Shown: piece by piece, positions 35,831-49,319 of the stretch
Position numbering within the stretch: the first letter of the stretch is position 1
Layout of the letters: each line of letters begins with the position of its first letter
Assembly (NCBI GenBank): GCA_016801885.1
Contig: CM028903.1
Coordinates: 1,376,360-1,440,359, forward strand
DNA length: 64,000 bases
Origin: Toxotes chatareus
Taxonomy: Eukaryota > Chordata > Actinopteri > Toxotidae
Direction: 5' to 3'
Notes under the pieces: model-generated
The model's input: the letters and a program-made list of their open reading frames with translations, nothing else
The model's database searches: none
What the model was told of the DNA's origin: nothing
Translations under genes and position numbers: made by a program

Positions 35831-37388
35831 GTTTAAAGTTGGGGGTTGGATCTGGGTGTGACGAGGGGCATTGTGGGTAGTGGAGTTCTGCGTGCATTAC
35901 GTTCCAGAAGAGAATTTTTCAATACACGCTGAACTACGTGTATTGCGCACATAGTGATAATATCACATCGGATATAATATGTAGACCTGTAACTTCACTG
36001 CTTCCGCCCGGCCTGTCCGGTGTTATCACGTTATTATGTAAATTGCACGGCACTAATTCCTAAATGATTACATCAATGACAGAGCATCCGCATTTTACCC
36101 CTGAACTTTACAGAAGGACGTCTTCACTCAGCACGTCTTATCTACCGTGTAAACAAAGTTAGTGTGAGAAAAGACCAAACTTTTAAAGAGATCAGGTTAC
36201 AAAACTGACTAATAAATCAAAACAGTCCGAGAGATTTTAAAACGTATACATAACGACACGATATCGACAGTGCAAAAAACAAAAACAAAAAAACCCATGT
36301 GGATCCTACACATGTACACGTCCACAGGAGAAGTTATTTTAACTCTAATAAAAAGTGCATTGGTGCTGATCAGTCTGTCTCACACGGAGGCTCATTTACC
36401 TGAGAGCTGCATTCGTCAGGGACGAAAACGGTCAGTCGACTCAGTTTCTACTGTCGGACAAGTCAAACTTCTCTGATTCGATTTAAATTCCACCACTCGA
36501 CTTTTTTCGCCACACGAGTGAACTTTGAAAAAACAGCGCTGGCTCCTCCTCAGCTTGAGCATTGGACAGAAGAGAAAAGATGTCAAGTTGCCAGGACATG
36601 GAGCAGCTTGTTGTAGTCTCTTTCAAAATAAACATCACTAACCCACGATTTCCTGCATTGTTCTCCAGTGAAATCCAGACTTCACAGAGCATTACTCAGT
36701 TACAGAGGTTTGTACGGTGCTTTAAACTGAAATGTCCCCGTCAGGACGCCACCTTTAGCCCATCTATCCCATAAGTCATTTTCTCTTCATTTTATTTTGT
36801 AAGGACTTCGGTAAATTCCTGTGTAGAACAGTACTGTGTGATTTCATTTTATTATAGTTGTTGATGTGTCACTCTAGCACCAAACAGCCTTTGGCTATCT
36901 GCTCATTCACATGACACTTTACTCTTTCACCACAACCTTTTGTACAATAAAGTCTTTTATTTTCAGCAGCTGTAAAAAAGGGGGACTACTGTATATCAGA
37001 ACAGCAATGGGAGGCATCACATGACAAAATGCTCCATGATGGGAAACAAAACACTGAACATATAAGGACTGTTCATGTGAAAACACTGAACCTATGCTAA
37101 AACATGTGAACAGCTATAGCTAAAGCACTTTTAAAACATCCCCTATGTGCCTCTGATCATAAAAGTGAAATCAGAGCCAGAACAAAGCAAAAGCTGCTCA
37201 GTCATAATTATGGAAGTGAAAACAGCAAAGCATTAGTGGCTTATTAAAAAAAAAAACAATCATCTTTTCTTCCCTCTTTTCCTTCATTTATCTCACAACA
37301 AATATATTTCTCTTCTCTGTGTTTTGGTGGAAATAGAGAATGACAATCAATGATCTGTGTTTCATGCTTGGATTATTGTTTCAGGATT
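35831..37388. other. Spacer between the SERTA-gene promoter and the blvrb stop, with the blvrb 3' UTR
   Basis: No coding exon is supported. The right part is probably the blvrb 3' UTR (minus strand), ending near 36950. An A/C-rich run lies at 36274-36296. Nothing else was recognised. Confidence 0.4.
36956..36961 (-). terminator. blvrb: Candidate blvrb polyadenylation signal
   Basis: AATAAA on the minus strand, about 430 bases past the blvrb stop. A plus-strand AATAAA lies five bases away (36946-36951), so the site has signals facing both ways. Confidence 0.45.
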
Positions 37389-40300
37389 TCATTTGTACTC
37401 TCCCCACACTCCAACAGTCTTGCCATCCCACTCTGAGGTGGACAGACACTTGACGAAGAAATGTCCCAGGTCGTGTTTAGAGATGGCTCTTCCTTTTAGC
37501 ATGTTTTCGGTCACCATGTAATTCTCTGTCAGGGGAAGGTCGCCTGGAGACAGCAAGACAGAACCAAAAAATTAAATGAAACACAAGACAACATATTACT
37601 GCTCTCTATAACTGCTCTTAATAGATAAAGTCAAAGATAAAGTAGTTCGTTAAGTTGTAAATTACTTTCATGTTTTTTTTTTTTTCTTGGACTGTGTAAA
37701 ACGTTTTGCCTTTGCCTCTGACTTCTCATGTTTTTTTTAACTTGGCTTTGGAGCAGATCTACACTATGTAGTGTCTTGAGTCTTACACAGTCTCAAATGT
37801 GTTTTTATTACAATTTAAACCTCTCAAAACACATAAAACTTTGAGGACAAAAAGTGCTTGGAACTTGGAATCCATTGTTTCTGAAGGGTTTTCTTTTTTG
37901 TTTTTCGATTAAAGCTCTGTTTGTGTTTCCTACTGACCACCGATGTGAGGAGGCATGGCGGCCACGTAGTCCAGCCCTGACGTTTTCAGCACTGTGTGCA
38001 TCCTGTCATGGTCCTCTGTCACTGGAACCAGGCGGGGCGGGACTTTGGAGCGATCCCACAGCAAGAAGGCTGGAAGGGAGGAGGATGAAGATGAACAAAA
38101 CAGTGGACGGGGAAAAAATGGAAGGAGAGGAGAAGGATACAATCAAGGCAGTGGACAGTAAGTTCAGTAAGTGACATGCAAATGCACATACATTAGATTC
38201 AAATACACCTCTTTACTCTGTCTGCTTTCTTATGGTTTCTATAACAGTGAGACGTACCCGACATGCAGCCGACCACTTTGCGGATCCCACGAGCCTTCAT
38301 GGCCTCCACAATGTTCTTGGTTCCCTCAGACATCATAGTGGTTGGGCCTGATGAGCGCACATCAGAGAAAATCAGCGATTGTACTGAGGTGGAAAGTAAC
38401 CAAATATTCCAAAGCAGGACTCAGGTATAGTTTCGTTCTTAGTAAATCCATTTTTTAGAAGACCAACAACATTAAAATATGTCTTACAAGTTCATGTGTA
38501 AGTCATTTGAAACTGAAAGGAAGCTACCTGTTATTGACGGGACATTTTAAATGCAGTTCTTAATATGGTTAATTGATCATGTTTCTGTATTCTCATTTGT
38601 CTTATTTTGATTAATAGTAGTATTTTTGTACCTTTTTCTGAACCCTATCTTGTATCTATGTTATCTAAATGTTGCTTTGTTAATTGAATTTAATTTGCTG
38701 CTTTTTTAAGTTTATTTATCTGCAGTTAATCCATTTGTCATTTACTGAATCATGTAAATAATGGCTCGGAGAAATCCACACATATTCTCTTTTGTATAGT
38801 GTGGACCTATAAATGTCATCCTCCCTTTTATATACAGAGTGTTTCAGATTGTGTCAAACTAATTCCATAAAGTCACAGAGGGTTATCTCTTGTGTAAGTC
38901 TTATAGCGACCTCTAGCGAACATTTCACATTATTACACCATTAAAAACAAGTCTTCCGTGTGGAAGGTGAACATGGTCAGTTATGTAAGGAAAGGTGAAC
39001 TGTAATAAGCAGTGCCAGAAATATGATGAGCTAACCCTAACCCTGTAAACATGCCAGAAGAGCCCAAAGCAACAACAGTAAGAAACAATTCAAAAGCACA
39101 ATGTGCAAATTTAGAACCTACAAACTAAATTCTAAATTTAATGAATGATTAACTACAGTTTCTTCTGTTATGTTTGCTTGGTTGTGTGTTTTTGTCGAAC
39201 TGTGGAGCCTTACTGAGGTCGTTCCTGGTGCCCAGGATGATGATCACAGCATCCTGGCCCTCCATGGTCTTCTTCACGTCCTCTTTATTGAGCACGTCCC
39301 CCACCACCACTCTGGACGCCTTGTGGTCGGCAGGCAGCTTGGCAGGGTCCCGCACCAGCACGGTCACGTTGTATCCTGGAGGAGGACACATGGAGGTGAA
39401 ACAGGTCAACAGAGAAAGTCAAAACATGTACTCACACCATTGTTGCCATGAAATTTCCAGATATCAAATCATTGCCCCAAAACTAAAGTTTTATTGTATG
39501 TTCGCAACATATGTATGATAACGTATGTAATGATTATGTAGCCTCAGGCCATTTAAATGTATTGCTAATACTGTGGTCATATGTCATAACTCGACAGGAT
39601 TTCTCCTTCCTTTCTTGAACAATATTATACCATTTTCTATCTAAATAATGCAAAGCTTTATTTTCCCAAATGTGTTTCAGGCAAGGACTTTCAACTTCTA
39701 TCTTACAATTAGCAAATTTTCTTTTTAACTTGAACTCCAGATTTGATGTTAACCACACGAGCCCTAAGGTAACAACCTATTATTTTATATGTGACAGTAG
39801 AGCAGTCAGAATCAGAATCTCTTTTGCTTTTGCAGGGATTAGCCTTGGGGAAACACTGACTGTTTCCCCTGGTTGGCATCCCTCACACTGAGACTGTCAC
39901 TTTCACCTGATTGGTTATTGCGAGGTAACCATTGCATGCCTTGTAAACATGGAAAGGCTGACAGTAAAATTCAACAGCAGGTCAAGATTTTAACTTCTTC
40001 AAACATGACTCAGAAAAATAATATTGTCTAAAAGCTTTGTAATTACTTTCTCTTCTACATGAGGGCGATCCCGCCCTTTCTGTAGAGGCAAGATAATGAA
40101 CAACTTCTGCTATCAGCTCTCTGTGTCACAGCCTGCTGTGACTCAGCACAATGCTGATCTGTAACGTCTACCATGACTCGACATTTTTTCCCCTGTGGTG
40201 CGAAGGAGGAAAGGAAATGAAAATGTTGCTAAATCACATTAATCATATGACATTTTGATGTGTCTGTGTATGTGATTTGTGTGAGTATGTGGGTCTGTCT

Positions 40301-41103
40301 TATGAACTTAAGTGTTTTAAAGGAATTCCATCCAAAAATGGAGCTAATTACAGAGAGACTTACAGTTTAAGCTGTATTCCTGTGTGAATTTATAAATAAA
40401 GAACATTTCAATCAGTACTAAATTTAAGTTTATATTTAAAAAATTTTCCACCTATAAAACGTTTGATAAAATTACATTAAATTAAATTTGTTACAACCTT
40501 AATAAACAGTTAAAGTAGGACATGACCCATGTTGACTAAATTAAAAAAAAACACCCTAGTTTTGACCAAATATCTTAATGTGGTGATAGACTGTATTGGT
40601 ATTGAAAGACAGTTACCTGTAAACATTGAGAGGGTGTGGATGTTATGACTAAACTCAGAAATCTGAAAAACCCAAAGTTAAGCTTAGAATGTATAACGAT
40701 TTTAAAATAAGCACAACTCCATCCAGTCTCATCACTTTGTTTATATTACAGTAATTTGTTGCACAGCTATAAATGTATATCTGAAGCAGATGTCCACAGC
40801 TTGACACTGTGAAATCTAAACTTCTGTGTAAACTCAGCTAATCAACTTATTGATTATTAGACCTTCACAAGTTTAAGTAATAAAATGTATCAGGGTTAAC
40901 GGATAACACCCAAGCTTTGAACCAGACACCCATTCCTCTCTCTGAGTGTGTCTGCAACACAGTTTGACCAGTAAAAAGCACTGGTACATGACCTACTCTA
41001 TCCATCCCTGTTCCTCACCTGCAGACACGGCCTGCGGCAGCGTCGCCAGCCCGGTCATTCCCGTGGCTCCGAATATCGCCACGTTTTTGATGGTCTCCGA
41101 CAT
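37389..41103 (-). CDS. blvrb: Biliverdin reductase B / flavin reductase (NADPH)
   Basis: Five minus-strand exons in order: 41103-41019, 39375-39214, 38347-38258, 38069-37938 and 37543-37389. They join in phase to 207 residues (human 206, also five exons). The start has A at -3. The NADPH-binding loop GATGMTG is at residues 12-18 of the Rossmann fold. GTRNDLSPTT and VVGDVLNKEDV follow as in human. Ser112 (CMSAFLLWD) and His154 (MPPHIG) correspond to human Ser111 and His153 at the active site. The cytosolic enzyme reduces flavins and biliverdin IX-beta with NADPH and takes part in haem breakdown. The C terminus ends WGEYK, differing from the mammalian tail. It is divergent with the beta-spectrin gene and in tandem with the SERTA gene, the same neighbours as human BLVRB. 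Confidence 0.95.
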
Positions 41104-43099
41104 TGTATGTAATAAACGAGGTCCACGACACAGCAACGTGACGGCTAAACTGTGTCCAAAGCTGAGGACACTTTCACCTAAAAATCATATGTGACATGTA
41201 AAGAACCGCCTCCTTCATGAGACAGGAAGAGGCACTCCTCTGCAGCTCAGGCTCCTCCTCCCTCGCTGTGTTAAAGGAGCCATGCTGAGCATTTGTTCTC
41301 TTACAACCGGGCTGTTATCACACTGAAACTGGACTGATCATCTCTTTCTATCACATTATTACCCAGTCTAATACACTTTAATGATTTCCAGTAGTAGAAT
41401 AAGCACTCGGGCCTTTTACTTACGTAAGGGGATCAATAACACAATGTTAAAATAGTCAATTACAATTAAATATTGTGCCTTTGAAAGTTTGCAATTTTAA
41501 CAATATTTAACTGAAAACTGTTTGTTTTAAATAAAATATGAGCTCTAGATTCTCCAACGCCTCCACTTTCTCAAAAGTATTTGAATGTAGGCCTTTTTCT
41601 CAGGTGAGAGTGCAAGCTTAGCTAAATTCATAAAGACTTAAATAATACATGTGTTGGTTACTGCAGAGAAACTCAGCTGCACAAGGTTTGAAACCTGGAA
41701 TTTTAATCTAGGTCTGGATGATGGCTAAATGTTAAAAGAGATGGGATAATTCAGGAGCAGAACTGTAACGGACGGCTCTCGAGCAGAAGATGGGGAGAAA
41801 CAGTCAAACCAGTTCTTTAATATTCACAAGTTGTGCTTGTGATGTGGTGAACACCCAGTGGAGCCTGACCTGCTTTTATGCTTCTTTTTTTAATACATCT
41901 CCTCAGAGCTTCCAAAACAGACTCACTCTTGAGAGGCCTCACGAGCACTTAGCTCTTCACTGAGAACGTTGCCTCTGTACACTGGCACAGGGCTGTGAGG
42001 CCCCCGATGTTTTTGGTAAAGACTCTTGTCAAATTTTCACCAAATTGCAGATTTTATGTTTGATTGCAGCTTTAACAGAATTTACTGACTATTGATGTAT
42101 AACTTGAGGACCATCACATAGACTGACTGGAAAAGACTAATGTTGGTTGGGTTGGTTTGATTCTATTGGTTTGATCTGGCTCCTCCTGTTCACATGTCAA
42201 AGTGGCCTGAAGCAAGACACCAGTGGTGTCTCCTGAATCTCCGAACCAGGGTGGCCAAGTGGGTCTGAGTGTCCGATTTTTCAATCAGCTTTGATATTTC
42301 TTGTGAGATGTTTATATTCAGTCTTCCCTCCCTTTGTGCAGAATATTTCCACCCCACGCTGAACAGCCGGCAAAAACGTTGGTTGGTGACTATGTTGTCA
42401 CAGGCCATAAGTACTGTTTAATTTATATTTGTTTAAAGTTCATGAACCCTGAATTATAATTTTAATAAAGTCTAATTTTTGTGTGTTTTTGCCACAGAGG
42501 TGTATTAATATCTTTTCACTTTGAGAATCAACAAAGCAAACGTTTCCATACAAACTGTGTGTGATGCGATTAGCATTTGAAGAAGGGCTGCACTTTAAAA
42601 CAGAAACAGGTTGAACTATCAGTAAATAATTTCAAGTCATCAATTATTTAAACTTTGGGATGTAAGCTTCTGATTGGTTGACAGCCGTGAGCTCCAGCCC
42701 ACTTCTTCCACGTGACACAGAGGTTTTAAAAAGGGGGAGGGACTGGCCGTTAGTTTGTCAGTTAGCCAGTTCATTTGTTTGTTTATTTCTTAGTTATACA
42801 GAAAACTTTAAATGACCATGGGTAGGTTAAGCTTAGCTCATCGCTGGCTTTAAGTTAGTCCAAGGGTGGCTAACATTTGGTTAGCAAGCGTGGAAACTAC
42901 ATTGAAACTACCATTGGCTAGCAGCTAGCTTAACCTTTAACGCTATTTTACGTGTGATTACGAACACAAATAAAATGGCGAACAGACACAGCAGCCTGTG
43001 TTCTTCGTAGTTCCCATAAATCAATGGGGTTTGAAAGTTTTAAACATTTTTACTTTTCTTGTCTTTGAACCGTGTCTGCTGCTGTTTAGTCAGCGGCCT
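41104..43099. other. Divergent intergenic region between blvrb and the spectrin leader
   Basis: AT-rich DNA with no conserved exon. The blvrb promoter must lie in the first few hundred bases. Around 41210-41290 the sequence is GC-richer, but no TATA box was seen. A separate promoter-like cassette lies near 42670-42760. Confidence 0.4.
42673..42760 (+). promoter_or_regulatory. Promoter-like cassette: inverted CCAAT, CACGTG E-box, TATA-like box
   Basis: In order: ATTGG (42673-42677), palindromic CACGTG (42709-42714, context CACGTGAC) and TTTTAAAA (42724-42731), followed by a GC-rich run. A transcript starting about 30 bases on would soon meet atgaccatgg and a donor-like gtaggt near 42823. It could be an alternative upstream promoter of the spectrin gene. 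That ATG would not join in frame to coding exon 1. Confidence 0.3.
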
Positions 43100-43594
43100 C
43101 TCGTGGCTTCATGCTGAAATGTATCACTGACGGTCTCCCTCCCTCTCCCCGTCTCTCTCCCTCTCTCTCTCTGCTCACCGCACTGATGCTGATATTTCTC
43201 TCCAGCATCACCAGCGGAGAGGAGGAGGAGGAGGAGGACGGAGAGGTTGTGTCAGGTGGAAACGGGGACCTCTATGGATATCATCACCACCCTCCACCGG
43301 CTCGCATCCTCAGCACCGACAGCGTCTCCCGGCCGGCGGTCACCGCTGCAGGCACGCAGCGCCCTTTTAATGCGCCAGTGCACTGTATTTCCACGGTACG
43401 GACTGCCTCTGTAACTGCCCAGACAAACCGCTTCCTCCTCTAATAAGGACTAAACGAGGGAAGACCCTGCTGGAATAAAAGCGGAGCGTCCCTCCCTCCA
43501 TTGATAAACCGCTCTCCTCATCGATTCAGCCCAGCAACGTCTTGGTATAAGAGGAGGACAAGAGCAACCCGAAAACCTGACACTGAAGCTGAAG
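43100..43594 (+). promoter_or_regulatory. sptbn4: Candidate promoter and non-coding first exon of the beta-spectrin gene
   Basis: A GC- and CpG-rich island in AT-rich surroundings, ending in a good donor (gaag, then gtaagg) at 43594. Coding exon 1 begins at a strong acceptor (ttatgtatttcag) at 53001, 13 bases before its ATG, so an upstream leader exon is needed. This is the nearest plausible one. It contains a 110-codon open frame (43111-43443) treated as a possible upstream ORF. Confidence 0.4.
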
Positions 43595-45292
43595 GTAAGG
43601 CCGATAGATGGACGACACGATGCTTGCTTTCTCCATGGGATGTCGTTTCATTTTGCCATTCCCTGTGTGAGAGCAAGGAGTCGAGGTGCATGGTGCTTTT
43701 TTCCTTTTTTTTTTTTTTTGCAGGGACGCCGGCCTGCATTTGGGTGCAGGGTACCGCAGTGATCCGGTGGGGGGACGCGTTGTTTCATGTCTTTTTTTTT
43801 CACCTACATGTGTAACGTGATGCACGCCTGGAAACATATTTATGATGTCTGCCACAGCTTGTTGTCTAATTTGAAAGGATAAATGGGTTAAGATACAGAA
43901 TAGCGGCCTAGTGCATGGGCTCTGGTATGTTGTTGCATGTTATACCGGTTCAGTTTGAGCATGTTTATAACCTATAACTTTAAATTACTGGTGGTTACGT
44001 TGGCTTTTGCTGTCTTCGGGCAAAATATACCCGAAGTGTGCAACTATCAGCAGAACTTTCCAAGCGATTAATCTCTATAATAATCCTATATATTTCTGCA
44101 GGAAGTTATGTGTCTGTGCTTTTACTGTGTGACCTCGCATTACTTTGGCATTTCTGCCCCTTGTGGTATCAGTTATTCCTGAATTCTGAGGGGACCTTGC
44201 TGTTCTGTAGGGGGTATTTTCATCTAGATTATTTGTATGCTTATAGTGAGACAAGGCCAACAGCAGCGTAGCTCACTTCAGCATCACTGTAGTCTGTCAA
44301 GCCTTCATTTGGTCTGTTTGATCACAGCTGCAGTGGAAAGTGACTACAACCTGAGCTTTGCAGTGAGACTGTCTCTGGATTTTGGGTATGGTTGCATTTT
44401 ATGATAAATATCCAGATGTTGTGGGGGAGCTCAGACAGCGATGTGCAGGCAGGTACGGGTTAGTTGGTGCAAGGTGTGTGTGTGTGTGTATATTTGATGG
44501 TGGGAAACAGGATAATAAAAGAGGAAAACAGAAACGTGTTCTATTTTTAAAGTCACAGTAATCAATGGCTGTATTATGAGTATTATTATTTTCATTTAAA
44601 TCAGTAATTTCATCATGGACAGTAGCAAACAGCTAACAATACTGCAGGGTAAGTCAATGACATTTTTTATGCCAGCTTTATTTTCTCACATTGATTTCCC
44701 TCTGGGGGTTTGGGGGTCTTTTTTTATTTCATTTAATTAATTTGTTTACTTAGCTTATTGTATGTCATGGAAGTTAAAGTCCTGTAGTTACTAAATAATT
44801 TCTGTAACATACCTACAGAGGATTGCAGTGTGTCTGTGGTGAATATGTTACACTTCATAGTCTTATTTCCGAATTTCATCTCTTTCATATTCAGCATTTT
44901 GTCCCAACTTTCCTTCATAACCGCTCAAACCCCATCATATTATTTTTATATGTTGTTACATCTGGTGCTATTTATAGAGTACAGTCATTATGGTGACCTT
45001 TATAGTGCTTAATATTATACTATATACTGCACATACACATACATATTATTCTACATTATAGAAATAAAGTGGTAAAATGCATGTTTGTGTATAGCTCACT
45101 TTACAATGTACTGCCCAGCACTGTTACAGTACAGACTTTTCTCTCTCGTGGTCATCCCGGTCTTGTCTGGATCATACACAGCCTCTCTGAGACACTGAAT
45201 CTCTCTGCTGCTGCTTTGTTGTTTAGTGGACAACAAGGTGACTGTTTCCATTAAGACTTGTGGTCTCGCCACTTAAAAAGAATTGGGCGTCG

Positions 45293-45319
45293 GCTGCTGC
45301 TGCTGCTGCTGCTGCTGCT
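45293..45319 (+). repeat. (GCT)9 trinucleotide repeat
   Basis: Nine perfect GCT units in presumed intron 1 of the spectrin gene. It is open in some frames but not part of a supported exon. Confidence 0.9.
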
Positions 45320-47029
45320 CTCTTGCTTACAGATGTTTCACTCTGCTGAGATGAAGTGAGTGGAAGTGACTCAGTGCAGTGTGTAAAGTGCGTACTGTGT
45401 GACGTCACAGTGAAAGATCGTGCATGTTCGCGCGTGTGAGTGTGTGAGAGGGGGAGAGAGGGAGAGGGGGAGAGAGGGAGCTAACCCTAGCCTTAACCCA
45501 TGTAAGATCAGTCCTGGTTTTAGATATTTTTGCAAATCGAGATCATTCTGGATGAAGTTCAGGATAAATGCCTAGGTTACATTAAGGTCAGAGTAATTGT
45601 TAACTTTATAGAGCAGCTCATGCGATACAACTAAATACAGATTTAAGAAAACTTCCAAAAATTTGTCAAATTCATCATATTTCTCATTTTTAATCACAAC
45701 TTTGCAGGGCATTTACTGTGAAGCAGTCCACAGGCACTCAGTGCACGTTTTAGTCTTTGCATGTGGCTAATGACTAGTGAATACATCCAAATGTGTACAT
45801 CTTGTTATTGACAGACCATTAAGAAACACAGCACAAGAGGAAGTTTAAAATGACAACAAAGAAAACAGAGTTAGATGAATAGTAAATATAGAAAAGTGTG
45901 TGTGTGTGTGTGTGGGGTAAGTACACTGAGGGTCTGGTCCCTATTAAGCCTTAGAGAACCAGAGACACAGAGCTGCTGCCTCTGACTGATTAACACTGGC
46001 AGCTGTCTCTCTCTCCTTCTCTCTCTTTGTTCATCTTTCTTTGACTCTTTTCCTCCCTTTGTTTTTTTTTTTTTTTTACCTTATTCTGTTTCACCTCTCT
46101 TCTTCCATGTCCGCCTTCCTGTTTCTCTGTAACACTCTTCACTAACATCTTTCTTTACAGCCTCCTGTCTCAATCTTTTATGCTGCCTGTGTTTTTTGGT
46201 TGTCTGCATCTGTCACTGTTTCTGTCTGCGTTTAAATCTAACCTTCAAATCAAAGGAGATGGACAGTCAGATGTCTGTGATCTACATCATGCTTCTCTGG
46301 GATCATTAGTCAATTAAATTCGCCATAGAGTGGGAGGTATACGGGCTGTGTGGCTTTAATGTGTGAGTAAAAAGTGTATTTTCAACCAAATTTAGGTGAA
46401 ACCCCTGTTGGAGCTGTGTTCCAGTTGAGTAGAAATCACATACAGTTTGATATATTCCTCATAAACTGCCGTTCACAATGCCACAGTACACAGCTGCTCA
46501 ATGTTAAGAAATCTTTACCAAGACCAGACTGTTGTACTGAAGCTGCTGACTAACATTATATTGTACAACGTTCATTGTGCATTTTCACAGAACTGTTTTC
46601 ACAAAAGTGTCTGAAGCATTTTAAAGGCTTACTAACTCTTCAATTTGCTCCTGAAACTTGGCATCTTTTAGCCTTCACAAGTGCATCAATATCAGGCATC
46701 AAATCCTGAGAAGCCGTCAGTTTCAGAATGTCATTTACATGCTTGTGCCGGTTTTGGGGCATTAGAAAGTAGTGTCAGGACCTATGGCCAAGTAACCAAA
46801 ACTGGAACTAAATAAATTGAAAAAGTTCTTGGAAAATGCTCTTGCAGCTTGAAATGGCATTGTGAGTGTTTTCTAAAAGGTGGATCTGCGATCTAGTTTG
46901 TCCCAATAGCTGCTAAAACCATCTGATGTATGCAGCTACAGTGTTTGGGAATACTCACAACTGTGAGTTCACCGTTACAACTACTGTACATAAACTATAC
47001 ACTGCTGCACAACTGTACAATGCACTGCT

Positions 47030-47360
47030 TCTAATTATTTATTTATTATCTATGTACATACTGCACACCTGACGGCTTATATTTCTACTCCATTGTATAT
47101 ATTATTGTACATATTATTCTCCTCCCTGTTTTTGTTTTACTATTTTTTTTCATTTTTTAAAATAGTTTTTATATCTTTATATTTTGTTGCACTGTATTAG
47201 AGTTGCTAAGTGCTGCCAGTCAGCTGTCAACATGTACTTATTCTTCTATTTTGACTTTTTACTTGTGCTGTAACATAATTTTCCTCTGAGGGATGAATAA
47301 AGTATATCAATCAATCAATCAATCAAGCAAGCAATCAGTCAATCAATCAGTCAATCATAG
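47030..47360 (+). repeat. Truncated LINE-type 3' tail with (ATCA)n
   Basis: An AT-rich block includes ttgttgcactgtattagag and ends in gagggatgaataaagtat, then about 50 bases of ATCA/ATCAGTCA tetranucleotides (47310-47358). This is a characteristic 3' end of L2-like LINE copies in fish. Confidence 0.55.
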
Positions 47361-48587
47361 CATGGAGTAGGACCTTTAGAGACTAAAGTCTTTACGTCTT
47401 TGGTCACTGAACAGACTGTTGGCGCTGGAACTGCTTCATTGCAGCGTTTTCAGGGTTAAGTGCCTGTTTCAAGGGCACCTGATGTTGGCATGTACAGAAA
47501 ACACTAGAATATTGTCACTCTTTGGTAGTATGGAGCAACTGTGCCAAATGCTAATGACCAAAACACAAGTTGTGGAGACCAGACAGAGAGGATGAGAGGT
47601 GAGGACAGAGGGAGGAGTGGGAATAGAAGGAGAGGACAATTTAAAAAGTGTGAAGGATAATAAAAGGAGAGAGCAGTGAGGAGGGGGACTGACGCTTTCA
47701 CCACACCGCTGGTGTTACAGTGATTTATTGTGGTTAGCAACAGCAACAGCATAGCTGAGAGAGGGGGCAATAATAACACTGAGTGGTTTGGAGGAGAAAC
47801 CATAACGACTGACATTTACACACACACACACACACTAACCTCTGATGTATAAAGACTAGATGGTCAACTTAGTAACTTTAAAAATAGTTGAGACATTAAA
47901 GGATAATGAGAATCATTCGTTGCAGCCCTAATACACACCTGTGAAGTCCTCCTGTGTGATAGAAAAGGTCATGCTTCTGTATATTAACATTGTTGTTAAT
48001 AATACCACACGGGAACATGAATAGAATACGTAGTTATGTGCAAGAAAGGAAGTCGTCTCTTACAACTGTGTCACTAAGACAGGTAAGACTCTGGCTTCTG
48101 AAACATCTGAACACGTAGTGGCAGCACACTCAAACCACCTGGGGAGGAAAACAAACATGGCCACCCTGAATATAGAACATGTCTTTTTAGATGCTGTCCT
48201 ATAAACCATGATGAGGTTAGGGTTCGAGTCCACCAGGAGAAAAGAACCGGTTCCTCAGATGGTCTAGATTCGGTCCTAAAAGTGATAGATGAGAGAATAT
48301 CTCTGGTGCCTGCTGTGCTGTCTTACCTGGAGTTGGATGGTCACTCAGAGTATGGGTGGGACATGACAATGTTTTCGTTGGATTTTTCTGTTTTCTTTTT
48401 TTAAATCAATAAAGTTTGAGGTTCTGGTATCACTTCGGACTAACTACCCGGATCATGCTCTGGTTTAGTGCTGCAACTTGTGGTTATTGATTGATCTTCA
48501 GATTATTTTCCCAGTTAATCAAATATTTGTTCTGTCTGTATAATGTCAGTGATGATTTCCCACATACATTTTATGTGGGATGTTGAA

Positions 48588-48588
<1 letters not shown>

Positions 48589-48627
<39 letters not shown>
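48589..48627 (+). repeat. (AC)n microsatellite, about 39 bp
   Basis: A pure AC run, the longest uninterrupted dinucleotide repeat in the window. Confidence 0.95.
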
Positions 48628-48630
<3 letters not shown>

Positions 48631-49319
48631 GTGCTCCATGGAGAGATCAGAGAGGCTGCTGCTGTTTAAATGTTTGATCCTGTAGCAGCAGACTCTGTGT
48701 CCTGGACTGGCTGAATCATGTGAACTCTCTCATCCTGTGGAGTTCAACAGGACAAACCTCAGAACCAGAACCAGAACCAGGTGTTATCTAGCACTAAGAT
48801 TATCTTTGTTTGTTTCCTTTAAATGCCACAAAGATAAGATATTACATAATATGATTACAGCAAAATGAACAGGAAGCAGGACACTGCACTGTGTCATCAT
48901 TATAAATGAGCAATATTCACAGATCAGATTTACTGAAATGTCTCATATTTATGAGCAGTATAAATGGATTAGGTCAAATGAAAGCATCCAGCAGCAGATT
49001 TACTCCCGTCACCTGCACTTTGGTGCAGTTTTACGGTTTTAGGTGTTGATTACTGACTTCACATACTGGATGCTGATAGGGCAGCAGCATTACTCAGCAC
49101 TTTATTTGTGACAGTGTAGTCAAGAAGCTGTGCTGGAAAAACTTTGAAAAGCAAGTCAGATGAGACGCAGATCATTCTGTATGTTTCCACTGTTTTTTAC
49201 AACCTTTCTGGAAGTGAGTTGTGCCTACAGTTTATTTGGAATCGTAAATATTTAGAGCTGGTGGAAGATGATTACCCTTTAAAGGTTATACACATACACT
49301 TATTTTACCTTAATACAGG

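Noticed and set aside
39170..39518. Plus-strand frames across 39170-39518
   Set aside because: They are antisense to blvrb exon 2, which has exact protein-level agreement with the enzyme on the minus strand.
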